Assembly (NCBI RefSeq): GCF_007827595.1
Contig: NZ_VISR01000002.1
Span: forward strand, 496,001 to 560,000
Direction: 5' to 3'
Length of the DNA stretch: 64,000 nt
Source of the DNA: Streptomyces sp. BK340
GTDB lineage: Bacteria > Actinomycetota > Actinomycetes > Streptomycetales > Streptomycetaceae
Shown: piece by piece, positions 8,815 to 18,765 of the stretch
How the letters are laid out: every line of letters begins with the position of its first letter
Numbering within the stretch: the first letter of the stretch is position 1
Program-made: the position numbers and the translations under genes
Notes under the pieces: model-generated
Database searches by the model: none
What the model saw: the letters and a program-made list of their open reading frames with translations, nothing else
What the model was told of the DNA's origin: nothing

Positions 8815-9663
8815 GTGACTGGAACCCTTGTCCTGGCAGGTACCCCCATCGGTGACATCGCGGACGCGCCGCCCCGGCTGGCCGAGGAGCTGGCGGGCGC
8901 CGACGTCGTCGCCGCCGAGGACACACGGCGGCTGCGCCGGCTCACCCAGGCGCTGGGGGTGACCCCCAAGGGCCGCGTGGTGTCGTACTTCGAGGGCAAC
9001 GAGGCCGCCCGGACGCCCGAGCTGGTCGAGGAGCTGCTCGGCGGCGCGCGGGTGCTGCTCGTCACGGACGCGGGGATGCCGTCGGTCTCGGACCCGGGGT
9101 ACCGGCTGGTCGCGGCCGCCGTGGAGAAGGACATCCGGGTCACCGCCGTCCCCGGGCCGTCCGCCGTGCTCACCGCCCTCGCCCTGTCCGGGCTTCCCGT
9201 CGACCGGTTCTGCTTCGAGGGCTTCCTGCCGCGCAAGGCGGGGGAGCGGCTGTCCCGGCTGCGGGAGGTGGCCGGCGAGCGGCGGACGCTCGTCTACTTC
9301 GAGGCCCCGCACCGGCTCGACGACACCCTCGCCGCCATGGCCGAGGTCTTCGGCGCCGAGCGGCGGGCCGCCGTGTGCCGTGAGCTGACCAAGACGTACG
9401 AGGAGGTGCGGCGGGGGCCGCTGGACGAGCTGGCGCGGTGGGCCGCCGAGGGGGTCCGCGGGGAGATCACCGTCGTGGTGGAAGGGGCGCCCGAATCCGG
9501 CCCCGAGGAACTCGACGCGGCGGAGCTGGTGCGCCGGGTGCGGGTCCGGGAGGAGGCGGGGGAGCGGCGCAAGGAGGCGATCGCCGCGGTGGCGGTGGAG
9601 GCCGGACTGCAGAAGCGGGTCGTTTTCGACGCGGTCGTTGCTGCGAAGCGCTCCGCTGGGTGA
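8815..9663 (+). CDS. rsmI: 16S rRNA (cytidine-1402-2'-O)-methyltransferase
   Basis: A 282-residue RsmI with tetrapyrrole-methylase fold, S-adenosylmethionine-dependent, methylating the ribose of C1402 at the ribosomal decoding site. The N-terminus carries the hallmark LVLAGTPIGDIADAPPR. It is followed by VVAAEDTRRLRRL, the glycine-rich LLVTDAGMPSVSDPGYRL, the VPGPSAVLTALALSG loop, and the family C-terminal half (FYFEAPHR-type motif, here YFEAPHRLDDTL; RELTKTYEEVRRG). The length is normal for the family. The start is GTG, with GGGAGG about 12 bases upstream. Divergent from pmt. Confidence 0.96.
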   Translation: MTGTLVLAGTPIGDIADAPPRLAEELAGADVVAAEDTRRLRRLTQALGVTPKGRVVSYFEGNEAARTPELVEELLGGARVLLVTDAGMPSVSDPGYRLVAAAVEKDIRVTAVPGPSAVLTALALSGLPVDRFCFEGFLPRKAGERLSRLREVAGERRTLVYFEAPHRLDDTLAAMAEVFGAERRAAVCRELTKTYEEVRRGPLDELARWAAEGVRGEITVVVEGAPESGPEELDAAELVRRVRVREEAGERRKEAIAAVAVEAGLQKRVVFDAVVAAKRSAG

Positions 9664-10024
9664 GGCGGCTGTCCGGGGAGCGCCGTGGGGGTTCGGTCTG
9701 TGGCGGGCTGACGGTATGCCGTAGCTGGTCGCGCCCACGCGGCGGAGCCGCATACCGATGCAGCCCCGCGCCCCGTTCGGGCGCTTCCCCCGCCTGCTGA
9801 ACAGGCCCTCTGAGCAGGGGCGTTCTCGGTTGAGCATGCGCCCCATGCGAGGGCAAAAGGCTGGCGCCGAAGGCAAAGACCAGACCCCCGCCCGCGGCCG
9901 ATTTGGCAAGCGGCGACCAAATCGCCTCCAACACTCGACAGGCCTGATGCATTCGCTCCGGTGAAGGCGTCCACTGGTCGAAGGGACGCACCCGTCCCGT
10001 GTCCAGCGGACAAGAGGAGCTGGC
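9664..10024. other. 361-bp gene-free interval with repeats
   Basis: No supportable gene. It holds the interspersed repeat at 9727-9774, a short inverted repeat CGATTTGG/CCAAATCG (9899-9906 with 9917-9924), a GGGACG/CGTCCC hairpin near 9985-10000, and the ribosome binding site (AGAGGAG, 10012-10018) of the next gene. The stretch 9830-9930 is noticeably less G+C-rich than its flanks, so promoter or regulatory function for the downstream gene is plausible. Confidence 0.5.
9727..9774 (+). repeat. interspersed Streptomyces intergenic repeat, copy 1
   Basis: A 48-base element containing GCGGCGGAGCCGC (a small hairpin) between GGTCGCGCCC and CCGCGCCCC. A second copy lies at 12884-12931 with roughly 40 of 48 positions identical. 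Both sit just downstream of plus-strand genes (rsmI and the Rpf gene). I recall similar sequences between genes across Streptomyces genomes. Confidence 0.7.
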
Positions 10025-10441
10025 ATGAGTGAGATCGCAGGGCAGACCGGCCTCCGCGGTACGGCCACAGCCGTCGTTCACGAGTCGTACTCGTTCGCCT
10101 GCATGCGATGCGGGCACGGCTGGGAGCAGTCGTACGAGATAGAGCACCACACGGACGCCGACGGCCATGAGTTCGTGAGGTACGTGGCCGACAAGCAGGT
10201 CGTGCCGTCCCCGCTGAGCCGGCCGACGTGCCAGAACTGCGACGGTCACGTCGTCCGGATCATGCGGCCGGGACAGGTGTCGTCGGTGCGCAGCGCGGCG
10301 CAGCACCACCACCAGGCGCCGCGGGCCGGCGCGCCGCGGGGCGAGGCACCGCAGGCGGCGGAGACGGCCGCGCCGGCCAAGGAACACCACCACTGGCATC
10401 TGTCCGATCTCCTGCACCCGTTCCACCGCAGGGCGAGCTGA
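10025..10441 (+). CDS. conserved hypothetical, zinc-ribbon-like
   Basis: A 138-residue soluble protein whose first 75 residues look like a four-cysteine zinc ribbon: CMRCGHGW near residue 27 and CQNCDGHVVR near residue 69. The C-terminal half is low-complexity with His clusters (AAQHHHQAP, KEHHHWHLSDLLHPFH), which could add metal binding. The ATG at 10025 follows AGAGGAG at good spacing. It stands alone between rsmI and tatD on the same strand. Function unknown; a nucleic-acid or partner-binding role for the ribbon is only a guess. Confidence 0.75.
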   Translation: MSEIAGQTGLRGTATAVVHESYSFACMRCGHGWEQSYEIEHHTDADGHEFVRYVADKQVVPSPLSRPTCQNCDGHVVRIMRPGQVSSVRSAAQHHHQAPRAGAPRGEAPQAAETAAPAKEHHHWHLSDLLHPFHRRAS

Positions 10442-10476
10442 GCACATCGCCGACGTTCGAACGCATGCTCCTTTCG

Positions 10477-10489
10477 TAGGATCGGGGCA
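10477..10489 (+). promoter_or_regulatory. candidate leaderless promoter (-10) for tatD
   Basis: TAGGAT at 10477-10482 ends six bases before the ATG at 10489 and there is no ribosome binding site. This is the usual picture of a leaderless Streptomyces transcript starting at the A of ATG. Confidence 0.45.
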
Positions 10490-11367
10490 TGCCTTCGAAC
10501 GCCGACAAGAACGCGGCACCGCCGCTCCCGGAGCCCCTCCGGGTGCCCGTGGCCGACTCCCACACCCACCTCGACATGCAGTCCGGCACCGTCGAGGAGG
10601 GCCTCGCGAAGGCCGCTTCGGTGGGTGTGACGACGGTCGTCCAGGTCGGCTGCGACATCAAGGGCTCGCAGTGGGCCGCAGAGACGGCCGCGACGTACGA
10701 GAACGTCCACGCGACCGTCGCCCTGCACCCCAACGAGGCCCCGCGGATCGTCCACGGCGACCCCGACGGCTGGTCCCGGCAGGGCGCCCGGCAGCCGGGC
10801 GGTGACGCGGCGCTGGACGACGCCCTCGCCGAGATCGACCGGCTCGCCGGTCTGCCCCAGGTGAGGGGCGTCGGTGAGACGGGGCTGGACCACTTCCGCA
10901 CCGGGCCCGAGGGCAAGGCCGCCCAGGAGCGGTCCTTCCGGGCCCACATCGAGATCGCCAAGCGGCACGGCAAGGCCCTCGTCATCCACGACCGCGACGC
11001 CCACGCCGACGTGCTGCGCGTCCTGAAGGAGGAGGGCGCCCCCGAGCGCACCGTCTTCCACTGCTACTCCGGCGACGCCGAGATGGCCGGGATCTGTGCC
11101 CGCGAGGGCTACTTCATGTCCTTCGCCGGCAACGTCACCTTCAAGAACGCCCAGAACCTCCGGGACGCCCTCGCCGTCGCCCCGCTGGAGCTGGTCCTCG
11201 TGGAGACCGACGCGCCCTTCCTGACCCCGGCGCCCTACCGCGGACGGCCCAACGCCCCGTATCTGGTTCCGGTCACGGTGCGCGCGATGGCCGCCGTGCA
11301 CGGCATCGACGAGGACACCCTGGCGGCCGCCCTGGGAGCGAACACCGCACGCGCCTTCGACTACTGA
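10489..11367 (+). CDS. tatD: TatD-family metal-dependent deoxyribonuclease
   Basis: A 292-residue amidohydrolase-fold protein of the TatD/YcfH family. These enzymes have 3'-5' DNA exonuclease activity and roles in DNA repair and D-aminoacyl-tRNA or peptide quality control have been proposed. The metal-binding motif DSHTHLD is at residues 23-29, the bridging Glu in GVGETGLDH near 127, the conserved histidines in LVIHDRDAHADVLRVL and FHCYSGD, and the final Asp in LVETDAPFLTPAPYRGRPN, all as expected. The N-terminal 18 residues are a variable extension. Monocistronic or followed by the rpf promoter at 11407. Confidence 0.92.
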   Translation: MPSNADKNAAPPLPEPLRVPVADSHTHLDMQSGTVEEGLAKAASVGVTTVVQVGCDIKGSQWAAETAATYENVHATVALHPNEAPRIVHGDPDGWSRQGARQPGGDAALDDALAEIDRLAGLPQVRGVGETGLDHFRTGPEGKAAQERSFRAHIEIAKRHGKALVIHDRDAHADVLRVLKEEGAPERTVFHCYSGDAEMAGICAREGYFMSFAGNVTFKNAQNLRDALAVAPLELVLVETDAPFLTPAPYRGRPNAPYLVPVTVRAMAAVHGIDEDTLAAALGANTARAFDY

Positions 11368-11406
11368 CCGCAGGTTCGGCGCGCAACAGTACGTAGTCGC
11401 GTCGCT

Positions 11407-11435
11407 TTGGACGGTGACATCCGCTCCGCTAGGTT
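11407..11435 (+). promoter_or_regulatory. sigma-70-type (HrdB-like) promoter of the Rpf gene
   Basis: TTGGAC (11407-11412), a 17-base spacer and TAGGTT (11430-11435) give a good -35/-10 pair. Transcription would begin near 11442, leaving a roughly 40-base leader. The pair also explains why the TTG at 11407 should not be read as a start codon. Confidence 0.6.
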
Positions 11436-11481
11436 CTGGGGGCCCGATCCGGACCCCTCTGGCCTTCTGGAGCGTGTCGGC

Positions 11482-12846
11482 GTGAGCAAGCCGCAGTACG
11501 AGACGTACGACCCGTACGGCCATGACGCCTCCGTGCACACCGCGGAGACGCTGCCCTACGGGATGTACGAGGACACCTACCGGCCCGCCTACGAGGCCCA
11601 GGCGTACTTCGTCACCGAGCCGGTGCTGCCGTTGCCGCGGCAGGTGGCGGGCGGGCACCGCGTTCCCGAACCGGTGATCCCGGAGCCCGCCGCGCCCGAG
11701 GAGGCGGTCGGGCGTGCGACGCGCCGGCGCAGGGCGCGCTCCGCCGAGCGCCCGGAGTCCGCGATGCGCCGTCTGCTGCCGCAGGCGCTGGTCGTCGCCT
11801 TCCTGGCCGGCGGCACCACCGCCTTCGTCGCCAAGGACAAGGCGATCGAGCTGAGCGTCGACGGCGAACAGCGCACGTTGCACACCTTCGCCGACGACGT
11901 GTCGGAGCTGCTGGCCGAGGAGGGCGTGCGCGTGGGAGCCCACGACGTGGTCGCCCCCGCCCCCGGAGCGGCGCTCGCCAGCGGCGAGGAGGTCGCGGTG
12001 CGCTACGGGCGCCCCGTGCGGCTCACGCTGGACGGCCGGCGGCGCGAGGTGTGGACGACGGCGCACACGGTGGACGAGGCGCTCAGGGAGCTGGGGGTGC
12101 GCGCGGAGGGCGCGTACCTGTCGGCCGCGCGTTCCCGGAGCATCGGGCGTGCCGGGCTCACGCTGGACGTGCGCACCGAGCGCGCGGTCACGGTCATGGC
12201 GGACGGCCGCAGCCGCACGATCCGCACCAACGCGGCCACCGTCGGCGAGGCCGTCGAGGAGGCCGGCATCACCCTGCACGGCCAGGACACCACCTCCGTC
12301 CCGGCCGACAGCTTCCCGCGCGACGGGCAGACGGTGACCGTGCTGCGGGTGACCGGTGTCAGGGAGGTGCGCGAGGAGCAGATCCCCTTCGCGGTCGAGC
12401 GGACCGAGGACCCCTCCCTCTTCAAGGGCACCGAGGTGATCGAACGGCCCGGACAGCCCGGGCTGCGCCGGATCACCTACCTCCTGCGCACCGTCAACGG
12501 CGTCCGGGAGAAGCCGCGCAAGGAGAAGTCCGAGGTGGTGCGGGGGCCGAGCAAGGAGCTGGTGAAGGTGGGGACCAAGCCCCGGCCGAAGTCGGTGCAG
12601 GGCGCCGACCACCTCGACTGGCACGGGCTGGCCGCGTGCGAGTCCGGTGGCCGTCCGCACGCGGTGGACCCGTCGGGGAGCTACGGCGGGCTCTACCAGT
12701 TCGACACACACACCTGGCACAGCCTCGGCGGCAGCGGGCGCCCGCAGGACGCGCCGGCGGAGGAGCAGACGTTCCGCGCGAAGAAGCTGTACGTACGCGC
12801 CGGGGCCAGTCCCTGGCCGCACTGCGGGGCTCGCCTGCACAGGTGA
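11482..12846 (+). CDS. RpfB-type resuscitation-promoting factor (DUF348-G5-transglycosylase)
   Basis: A 454-residue surface-anchored muralytic enzyme. It has a cytoplasmic Tyr/Pro-rich N-terminus (about 100 residues, [14 protein letters not shown]), one transmembrane or uncleaved signal segment ([16 protein letters not shown], about 104-119), three DUF348 repeats (about 120-285), a G5 domain (about 290-345), and a C-terminal Rpf lysozyme-like domain. The Rpf domain carries the catalytic Glu in LAACESGGR (Glu387) and the substrate-side motif [11 protein letters not shown]. Rpf enzymes cleave peptidoglycan and stimulate outgrowth and germination. The GTG at 11482 is chosen because the longer frame begins inside the promoter. 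Neighbouring ksgA and ispE match a conserved actinobacterial context (rpfB-ksgA-ispE in mycobacteria). Confidence 0.88.
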   Translation: MSKPQYETYDPYGHDASVHTAETLPYGMYEDTYRPAYEAQAYFVTEPVLPLPRQVAGGHRVPEPVIPEPAAPEEAVGRATRRRRARSAERPESAMRRLLPQALVVAFLAGGTTAFVAKDKAIELSVDGEQRTLHTFADDVSELLAEEGVRVGAHDVVAPAPGAALASGEEVAVRYGRPVRLTLDGRRREVWTTAHTVDEALRELGVRAEGAYLSAARSRSIGRAGLTLDVRTERAVTVMADGRSRTIRTNAATVGEAVEEAGITLHGQDTTSVPADSFPRDGQTVTVLRVTGVREVREEQIPFAVERTEDPSLFKGTEVIERPGQPGLRRITYLLRTVNGVREKPRKEKSEVVRGPSKELVKVGTKPRPKSVQGADHLDWHGLAACESGGRPHAVDPSGSYGGLYQFDTHTWHSLGGSGRPQDAPAEEQTFRAKKLYVRAGASPWPHCGARLHR

Positions 12847-12883
12847 GTGCGGGCCGCCCTGCGGGCGCGGGCCGGTGGAGTCC

Positions 12884-12931
12884 GGTCGCGCCCGTGCGGC
12901 GGAGCCGCACATCGATACGTTCCCGCGCCCC
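12884..12931 (+). repeat. interspersed Streptomyces intergenic repeat, copy 2
   Basis: Second copy of the element at 9727-9774, again on the plus strand and 38 bases after a stop codon. The GCGGCGGAGCCGC core hairpin is identical in both copies. It may act as an mRNA 3' structure or attenuator. Confidence 0.7.
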
Positions 12932-13021
12932 CGAGGAGTTGCGGCCCCGTCGGCCGCACACGCACCCTGCGCGGCCGCGGCCGGCACCGATGCCCTGGCA
13001 ACCCCCGCATCCACACCCCCG

Positions 13022-13034
13022 TACCCTTGTCCCG
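13022..13034 (+). promoter_or_regulatory. candidate leaderless promoter (-10) for ksgA
   Basis: TACCCT (13022-13027) lies six bases before the GTG start at 13034, with no ribosome binding site. This suggests ksgA-ispE transcription starts at the initiation codon. Confidence 0.4.
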
Positions 13035-13903
13035 TGACCAGCCCCACCCCCGACGCCCTCCTCGGCCCCGCCGACATCCGTGAGCTCGCGGCAGCGCTCG
13101 GTGTCCGTCCCACCAAGCAGCGCGGCCAGAACTTCGTGATCGACGCCAACACGGTCCGCCGTATCGTCCGTACCGCCGAGGTCCGCCCCGACGACGTGGT
13201 CGTCGAGGTCGGCCCGGGGCTCGGCTCCCTCACGCTCGCGCTGCTGGAGGCCGCCGACCGGGTCACCGCCGTCGAGATCGACGACGTGCTGGCCGCCGCG
13301 CTGCCCGCGACGGTCGCCGCGCGCATGCCGGAGCGTGCCGAGCGGTTCGCGCTGGTGCACTCCGACGCCATGCACGTGACCGAACTGCCCGGACCGCCGC
13401 CGACGGCCCTGGTGGCGAACCTGCCGTACAACGTGGCCGTACCGGTGCTGCTGCACATGCTCGAAACCTTCCCGAGCATCGAGCGGACGCTCGTGATGGT
13501 GCAGTCCGAGGTCGCCGACCGGCTGGCCGCCGCGCCGGGCTCCAAGGTGTACGGCGTCCCGTCCGTGAAGGCGAACTGGTACGCCGAGGTGAAGCGGGCC
13601 GGCGCCATCGGGCGCAACGTCTTCTGGCCCGCGCCGAACGTCGACAGCGGGCTCGTCTCGCTCGTCCGGCGGGCCGAGCCGCTCACGACGACGGCCTCGA
13701 GGCGCGAGGTCTTCGCGGTCGTCGACGCGGCGTTCGCGCAGCGGAGGAAGACCCTGCGCGCGGCGCTCGCCGGCTGGGCCGGGTCCGCACCGGCCGCCGA
13801 GGCGGCGCTGGTCGCCGCCGGGATCTCGCCGCAGGCGCGCGGGGAGTCGCTGACGGTCGAGGAGTTCGCTCGGATCGCCGAGCAGAAGGAGGCGGGCAAG
13901 TGA
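13034..13903 (+). CDS. rsmA: 16S rRNA dimethyladenosine methyltransferase
   Basis: KsgA/RsmA, 289 residues. It dimethylates A1518 and A1519 in the 3' hairpin of 16S rRNA late in small-subunit assembly. Seen: the GQNFVID N-terminal motif (31-37), SAM-binding motif [11 protein letters not shown] (57-66), acidic motif [12 protein letters not shown], and the catalytic NLPYNVAVP (from Asn129). The family's C-terminal helical domain includes the [16 protein letters not shown] and FAQRRKTLR motifs. Start GTG at 13034; longer upstream frames run into the repeat region and lack coding character. The stop overlaps the ispE start (GTGA), so the two are translationally coupled. Also known as ksgA. Confidence 0.95.
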   Translation: MTSPTPDALLGPADIRELAAALGVRPTKQRGQNFVIDANTVRRIVRTAEVRPDDVVVEVGPGLGSLTLALLEAADRVTAVEIDDVLAAALPATVAARMPERAERFALVHSDAMHVTELPGPPPTALVANLPYNVAVPVLLHMLETFPSIERTLVMVQSEVADRLAAAPGSKVYGVPSVKANWYAEVKRAGAIGRNVFWPAPNVDSGLVSLVRRAEPLTTTASRREVFAVVDAAFAQRRKTLRAALAGWAGSAPAAEAALVAAGISPQARGESLTVEEFARIAEQKEAGK

Positions 13904-14799
13904 GCGTGACGGTACGGGTACCGGCGAAGGTCAACGTCCAGCTGGCGGTGGGTGCGGCCCGCCCCGACGGGTTCCACGACCTGGCCAACGTGTTCCTCGC
14001 GGTCGGTCTGTACGACGAGGTCACCGTCACGCCGGCGGACGAGCTGCGCATCACCTGCGAGGGGCCGGACGCGAGCGAGGTCCCCCTGGACGGCACCAAC
14101 CTGGCCGCGCGCGCGGCCGTCGCGCTCGCCGAGCGCCGGGGCATCGAGCCGGCCGTGCACATCCACATCGCCAAGGACATCCCGGTCGCGGGCGGCATGG
14201 CGGGCGGCAGTGCGGACGGAGCGGGCGCGCTCGTCGCGTGCAACGCGCTCTGGGGCGCCGGCGCCTCCCGCGGCGAACTCCTCGCCATCTGTGCCGATCT
14301 GGGCAGCGACGTGCCGTTCAGCCTGGTCGGAGGCGCGGCCCTCGGTGTCGGACGCGGTGAGCGGCTGACCGCCCTCGAGGTCGGCGGCACCTTCCACTGG
14401 GTGTTCGCCATGGCCGGGCGCGGGCTGTCCACCCCGGCCGTCTTCCGCGAGTTCGACCGTCTCGCCGAGGGCCGTACGATCCCCGAGCCGACCGCCTCCG
14501 CCGACCTGCTCGACGCGCTCGCCAAGGGCGACCCCGAAGCACTCGCGGCCGCCGTCTCCAACGATCTGCAGCCCGCCGCGCTCTCCCTCTTCCCGGAGCT
14601 GGCCGACACCCTCGACGCGGGTCGCGGCGCGGGCGCGCTCGCCGCGCTCGTCTCCGGTTCGGGCCCCACGACGGCCTTCCTCGCCCGTGACGCGGAGTCC
14701 GCGTCGAAGGTCGCCGAGGTCCTGCGGAATTCCGGCACCTGCCGCACGGTGCGCACGGCGACGGCGCCCGCGTCCGGCGCGACCGTACTGCCTGCCTGA
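13900..14799 (+). CDS. ispE: 4-diphosphocytidyl-2-C-methyl-D-erythritol kinase
   Basis: GHMP-family kinase of the MEP isoprenoid pathway, 299 residues. It phosphorylates CDP-ME at the 2-OH using ATP. Motif 1 is [14 protein letters not shown] at the N-terminus, where Lys precedes Asn as in IspE. The ATP-binding loop [17 protein letters not shown] sits at about residues 95-111, and motif 3 [10 protein letters not shown] near residue 252. The C-terminal 10-20 residues are alanine-rich and variable. The start GTG overlaps the ksgA stop by four bases. An ABC-F gene follows 82 bases downstream. Confidence 0.95.
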   Translation: MSVTVRVPAKVNVQLAVGAARPDGFHDLANVFLAVGLYDEVTVTPADELRITCEGPDASEVPLDGTNLAARAAVALAERRGIEPAVHIHIAKDIPVAGGMAGGSADGAGALVACNALWGAGASRGELLAICADLGSDVPFSLVGGAALGVGRGERLTALEVGGTFHWVFAMAGRGLSTPAVFREFDRLAEGRTIPEPTASADLLDALAKGDPEALAAAVSNDLQPAALSLFPELADTLDAGRGAGALAALVSGSGPTTAFLARDAESASKVAEVLRNSGTCRTVRTATAPASGATVLPA

Positions 14800-14881
14800 G
14801 GGCGCTGACCTGCGGCGGGAAGGGGCACGGCCGCCGCCGACTACGCTGGAAGGTCGATCCGTCCCCCTTGGCAGGAGTGAA

Positions 14882-16690
<1,809 letters not shown>

Positions 16691-16703
16691 TCCCTCCCGC
16701 ATG

Positions 16704-16731
16704 TCACGCAGGGGGCGCGTGCGCTGCGTGA
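16704..16731 (+). terminator. hairpin after the ABC-F gene
   Basis: TCACGCAG (16704-16711) pairs with CTGCGTGA (16724-16731) around a G+C-rich loop, 14 bases after the ABC-F stop codon. Confidence 0.55.
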
Positions 16732-16925
16732 AGGGGGCGTGAAGGCGCATAACGACGGCGTCACGGGCCGGTCCTCCCTTGGGAACAGGGGAGGGCACGG
16801 CCCCGTCTGCTGTCTGTCCTTGGTGATAGAAAGAGCCGTCTGAGAACTGTCTGAGTACGACCTTGGGTCCGTGAACGAACCTCAGGGCGTGGCTAAAAAT
16901 CAGTGAACGAGGGGGAAGAGCGCTG

Positions 16926-18698
16926 ATGACTCAGCCGCCCAACCAGCCGCCGCAGGGCGGCTTCGGAGCACCGCAGGACCAGCCGCCGTACGGCGGCGGA
17001 TTCGGGGCCCCGCAGTCGCCGCCGCCTCCGGCGGCCCAACCGCCCCAGGCACCGGCCCAGCCCCCGCAGCCCCAGCCCGGCTACGGCTACCCGCAGCAGC
17101 CCGGCCCCTACGCCCAGCCGGGCCCGTACGGAGCCCCCGGCGCACCCGGCCCGTACGCCCAGCCCCAGCAGCCCGGCCCGTACGCCGCCCAGCCCGGCTA
17201 CAACTACCCGCAGCAGCCGCCCCAGTTCCCGGGCGCGCCCGGCACCGTGCCCGGCGCCCCCTACGGCGGGAAGCCGGCGTCCAAGGGACGGACGGCGCTC
17301 ATCATCGGTGCCGCGGTGGCCGCGCTGGCCGTCATCGGCGGCACCGTCTACGCGGTCACGAGCGGGGACGGCGGCGACAAGAAGCCGGTCGCCCACAAGA
17401 GCGACGACGGCAAGCAGTCCTCCGGCGACCCGGTCAACCCCGGTGACGGCAGCGGCGACGGCGGTGCGGACCCGGAGAACCTCAACGCCGGCCGCAAGCC
17501 CGGCGAGGCGAAGGTGCTCTGGTACAAGACCGCGCCCGACGCCCCCGGTTCCGGCGCCGACGCGCCCGGCATGTGGATCACCGGCAAGACGGCGGTGAAG
17601 GCGGCGTACAAGCAGCTCGTCGCCTACGACGTCGGCAATGGCAACCCGGCCTGGAACCCCGTCTCCTTCCCGCAGAAGATCTGCGCGGTCACCCCGGACA
17701 AGTCCGCCGACGACAAGATCGTCGTGGCGTACATGAGCGGCGTCAGCGACCGCGCCAAGTGCAACCAGATCCAGCAGATCGACCTGAACACCGGCAAGAA
17801 GGGCTGGAGCGGAGAGGTCGCCGACGGCGCGCTGTTCGACAGCGCGATCAGCATCGAACTGAGCATCAGCGGAAAGACGCTGATGGTGGGCCGTTCGCAG
17901 TCGGGCACGGCGTACGACCTCGAGACCGGCCACAAGCTGTTCGACAAGAAGAAGTACGGCACGGACTGCTTCCCGACCGCGTTCGCGGGCGGCACGGGCC
18001 GGCTGGTCCAGGTCGCCTCCTGCGGCGCCGGCGGCAGCAACGAGCACGACGAGATCCAGGAACTCGACCCGGCCAGCGGCAAGGTGAAGTGGACGCAGCC
18101 GGTCAAGAAGGGCTGGACGGTCGCGCGCACGTACTCCCTCGACCCGCTCGTGGTCTACCTGACCAACGAGAGCAAGAAGGCCTGGAACATCTCCACCTTC
18201 ACCAAGGACGGCAAGTTCCGCTCGGAGGTCAAGGTGAACGAGAAGTTCGCCCCGCGCTGCGGCTGGGCGATCCTCGAACGCGACCTGCAGGGCTGCCAGG
18301 GCGTCGCCGTCGACGGCGACACGCTCTACCTGCCCACCGACACCACGAGCGGCGCCAACGAGATCGTCGCGGTCAGCCTGGCCAACGGCAAGCAGAAGTG
18401 GCGCGTCAAGTCCCCCGTGGACGAGTCGATGTCCCCGCTGCGGACCGAGGGCGGCAAGCTGATCGCGTATGTGCACCCGTCGTACGACGCGGGCGGCCGG
18501 ATCGTGTCGATCCCGATCTCCGGCGGCTCGCACACCCCGGCCAAGGTGCTGCAGAACCCGGCGGGCACCGCGCAGATCGAGGACGGCTTCTTCGACGGTG
18601 ACGTCCAGTGGGCCGACGGGCGTTTCTTCATCTCCTCCACCCGGTTGTCCGGCAACGACGACTCGAAGGAGAAGCTGATGATGGCCTTCGGCAAGTGA
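16926..18698 (+). CDS. membrane-anchored PQQ/BamB-like beta-propeller protein, paralog 1
   Basis: A 590-residue protein. Residues 1-115 are Pro/Gln/Gly/Tyr-rich (repeats such as QPGYGYPQQPGPYAQPG). A single transmembrane helix follows (ALIIGAAVAALAVIGGTVYAV, about 122-143) and then an external domain of about 445 residues. This domain shows repeated blades with KxW/GW motifs (ETGHKLFDKK, GKVKWTQPV, NGKQKWRVKS), typical of PQQ-like propellers. Three to four cysteine pairs suggest disulphides outside the cell. No quinone cofactor function can be inferred; such propellers usually serve protein-protein or ligand binding. GAGGGGGA lies at 16909-16916. A paralog follows 67 bases downstream, giving a likely two-gene operon. 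Confidence 0.8.
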   Translation: MTQPPNQPPQGGFGAPQDQPPYGGGFGAPQSPPPPAAQPPQAPAQPPQPQPGYGYPQQPGPYAQPGPYGAPGAPGPYAQPQQPGPYAAQPGYNYPQQPPQFPGAPGTVPGAPYGGKPASKGRTALIIGAAVAALAVIGGTVYAVTSGDGGDKKPVAHKSDDGKQSSGDPVNPGDGSGDGGADPENLNAGRKPGEAKVLWYKTAPDAPGSGADAPGMWITGKTAVKAAYKQLVAYDVGNGNPAWNPVSFPQKICAVTPDKSADDKIVVAYMSGVSDRAKCNQIQQIDLNTGKKGWSGEVADGALFDSAISIELSISGKTLMVGRSQSGTAYDLETGHKLFDKKKYGTDCFPTAFAGGTGRLVQVASCGAGGSNEHDEIQELDPASGKVKWTQPVKKGWTVARTYSLDPLVVYLTNESKKAWNISTFTKDGKFRSEVKVNEKFAPRCGWAILERDLQGCQGVAVDGDTLYLPTDTTSGANEIVAVSLANGKQKWRVKSPVDESMSPLRTEGGKLIAYVHPSYDAGGRIVSIPISGGSHTPAKVLQNPAGTAQIEDGFFDGDVQWADGRFFISSTRLSGNDDSKEKLMMAFGK

Positions 18699-18765
18699 GT
18701 CCCGGCCCGTCTCCCGTCATCCTTCCGCCGTCCGGCCCCGACAGCTTCACCGAGGTACCTCCGTC

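Noticed and set aside
11407..11409. TTG start for the Rpf gene
   Set aside because: These bases are the -35 hexamer of a good promoter; the GTG at 11482 fits the family N-terminus.
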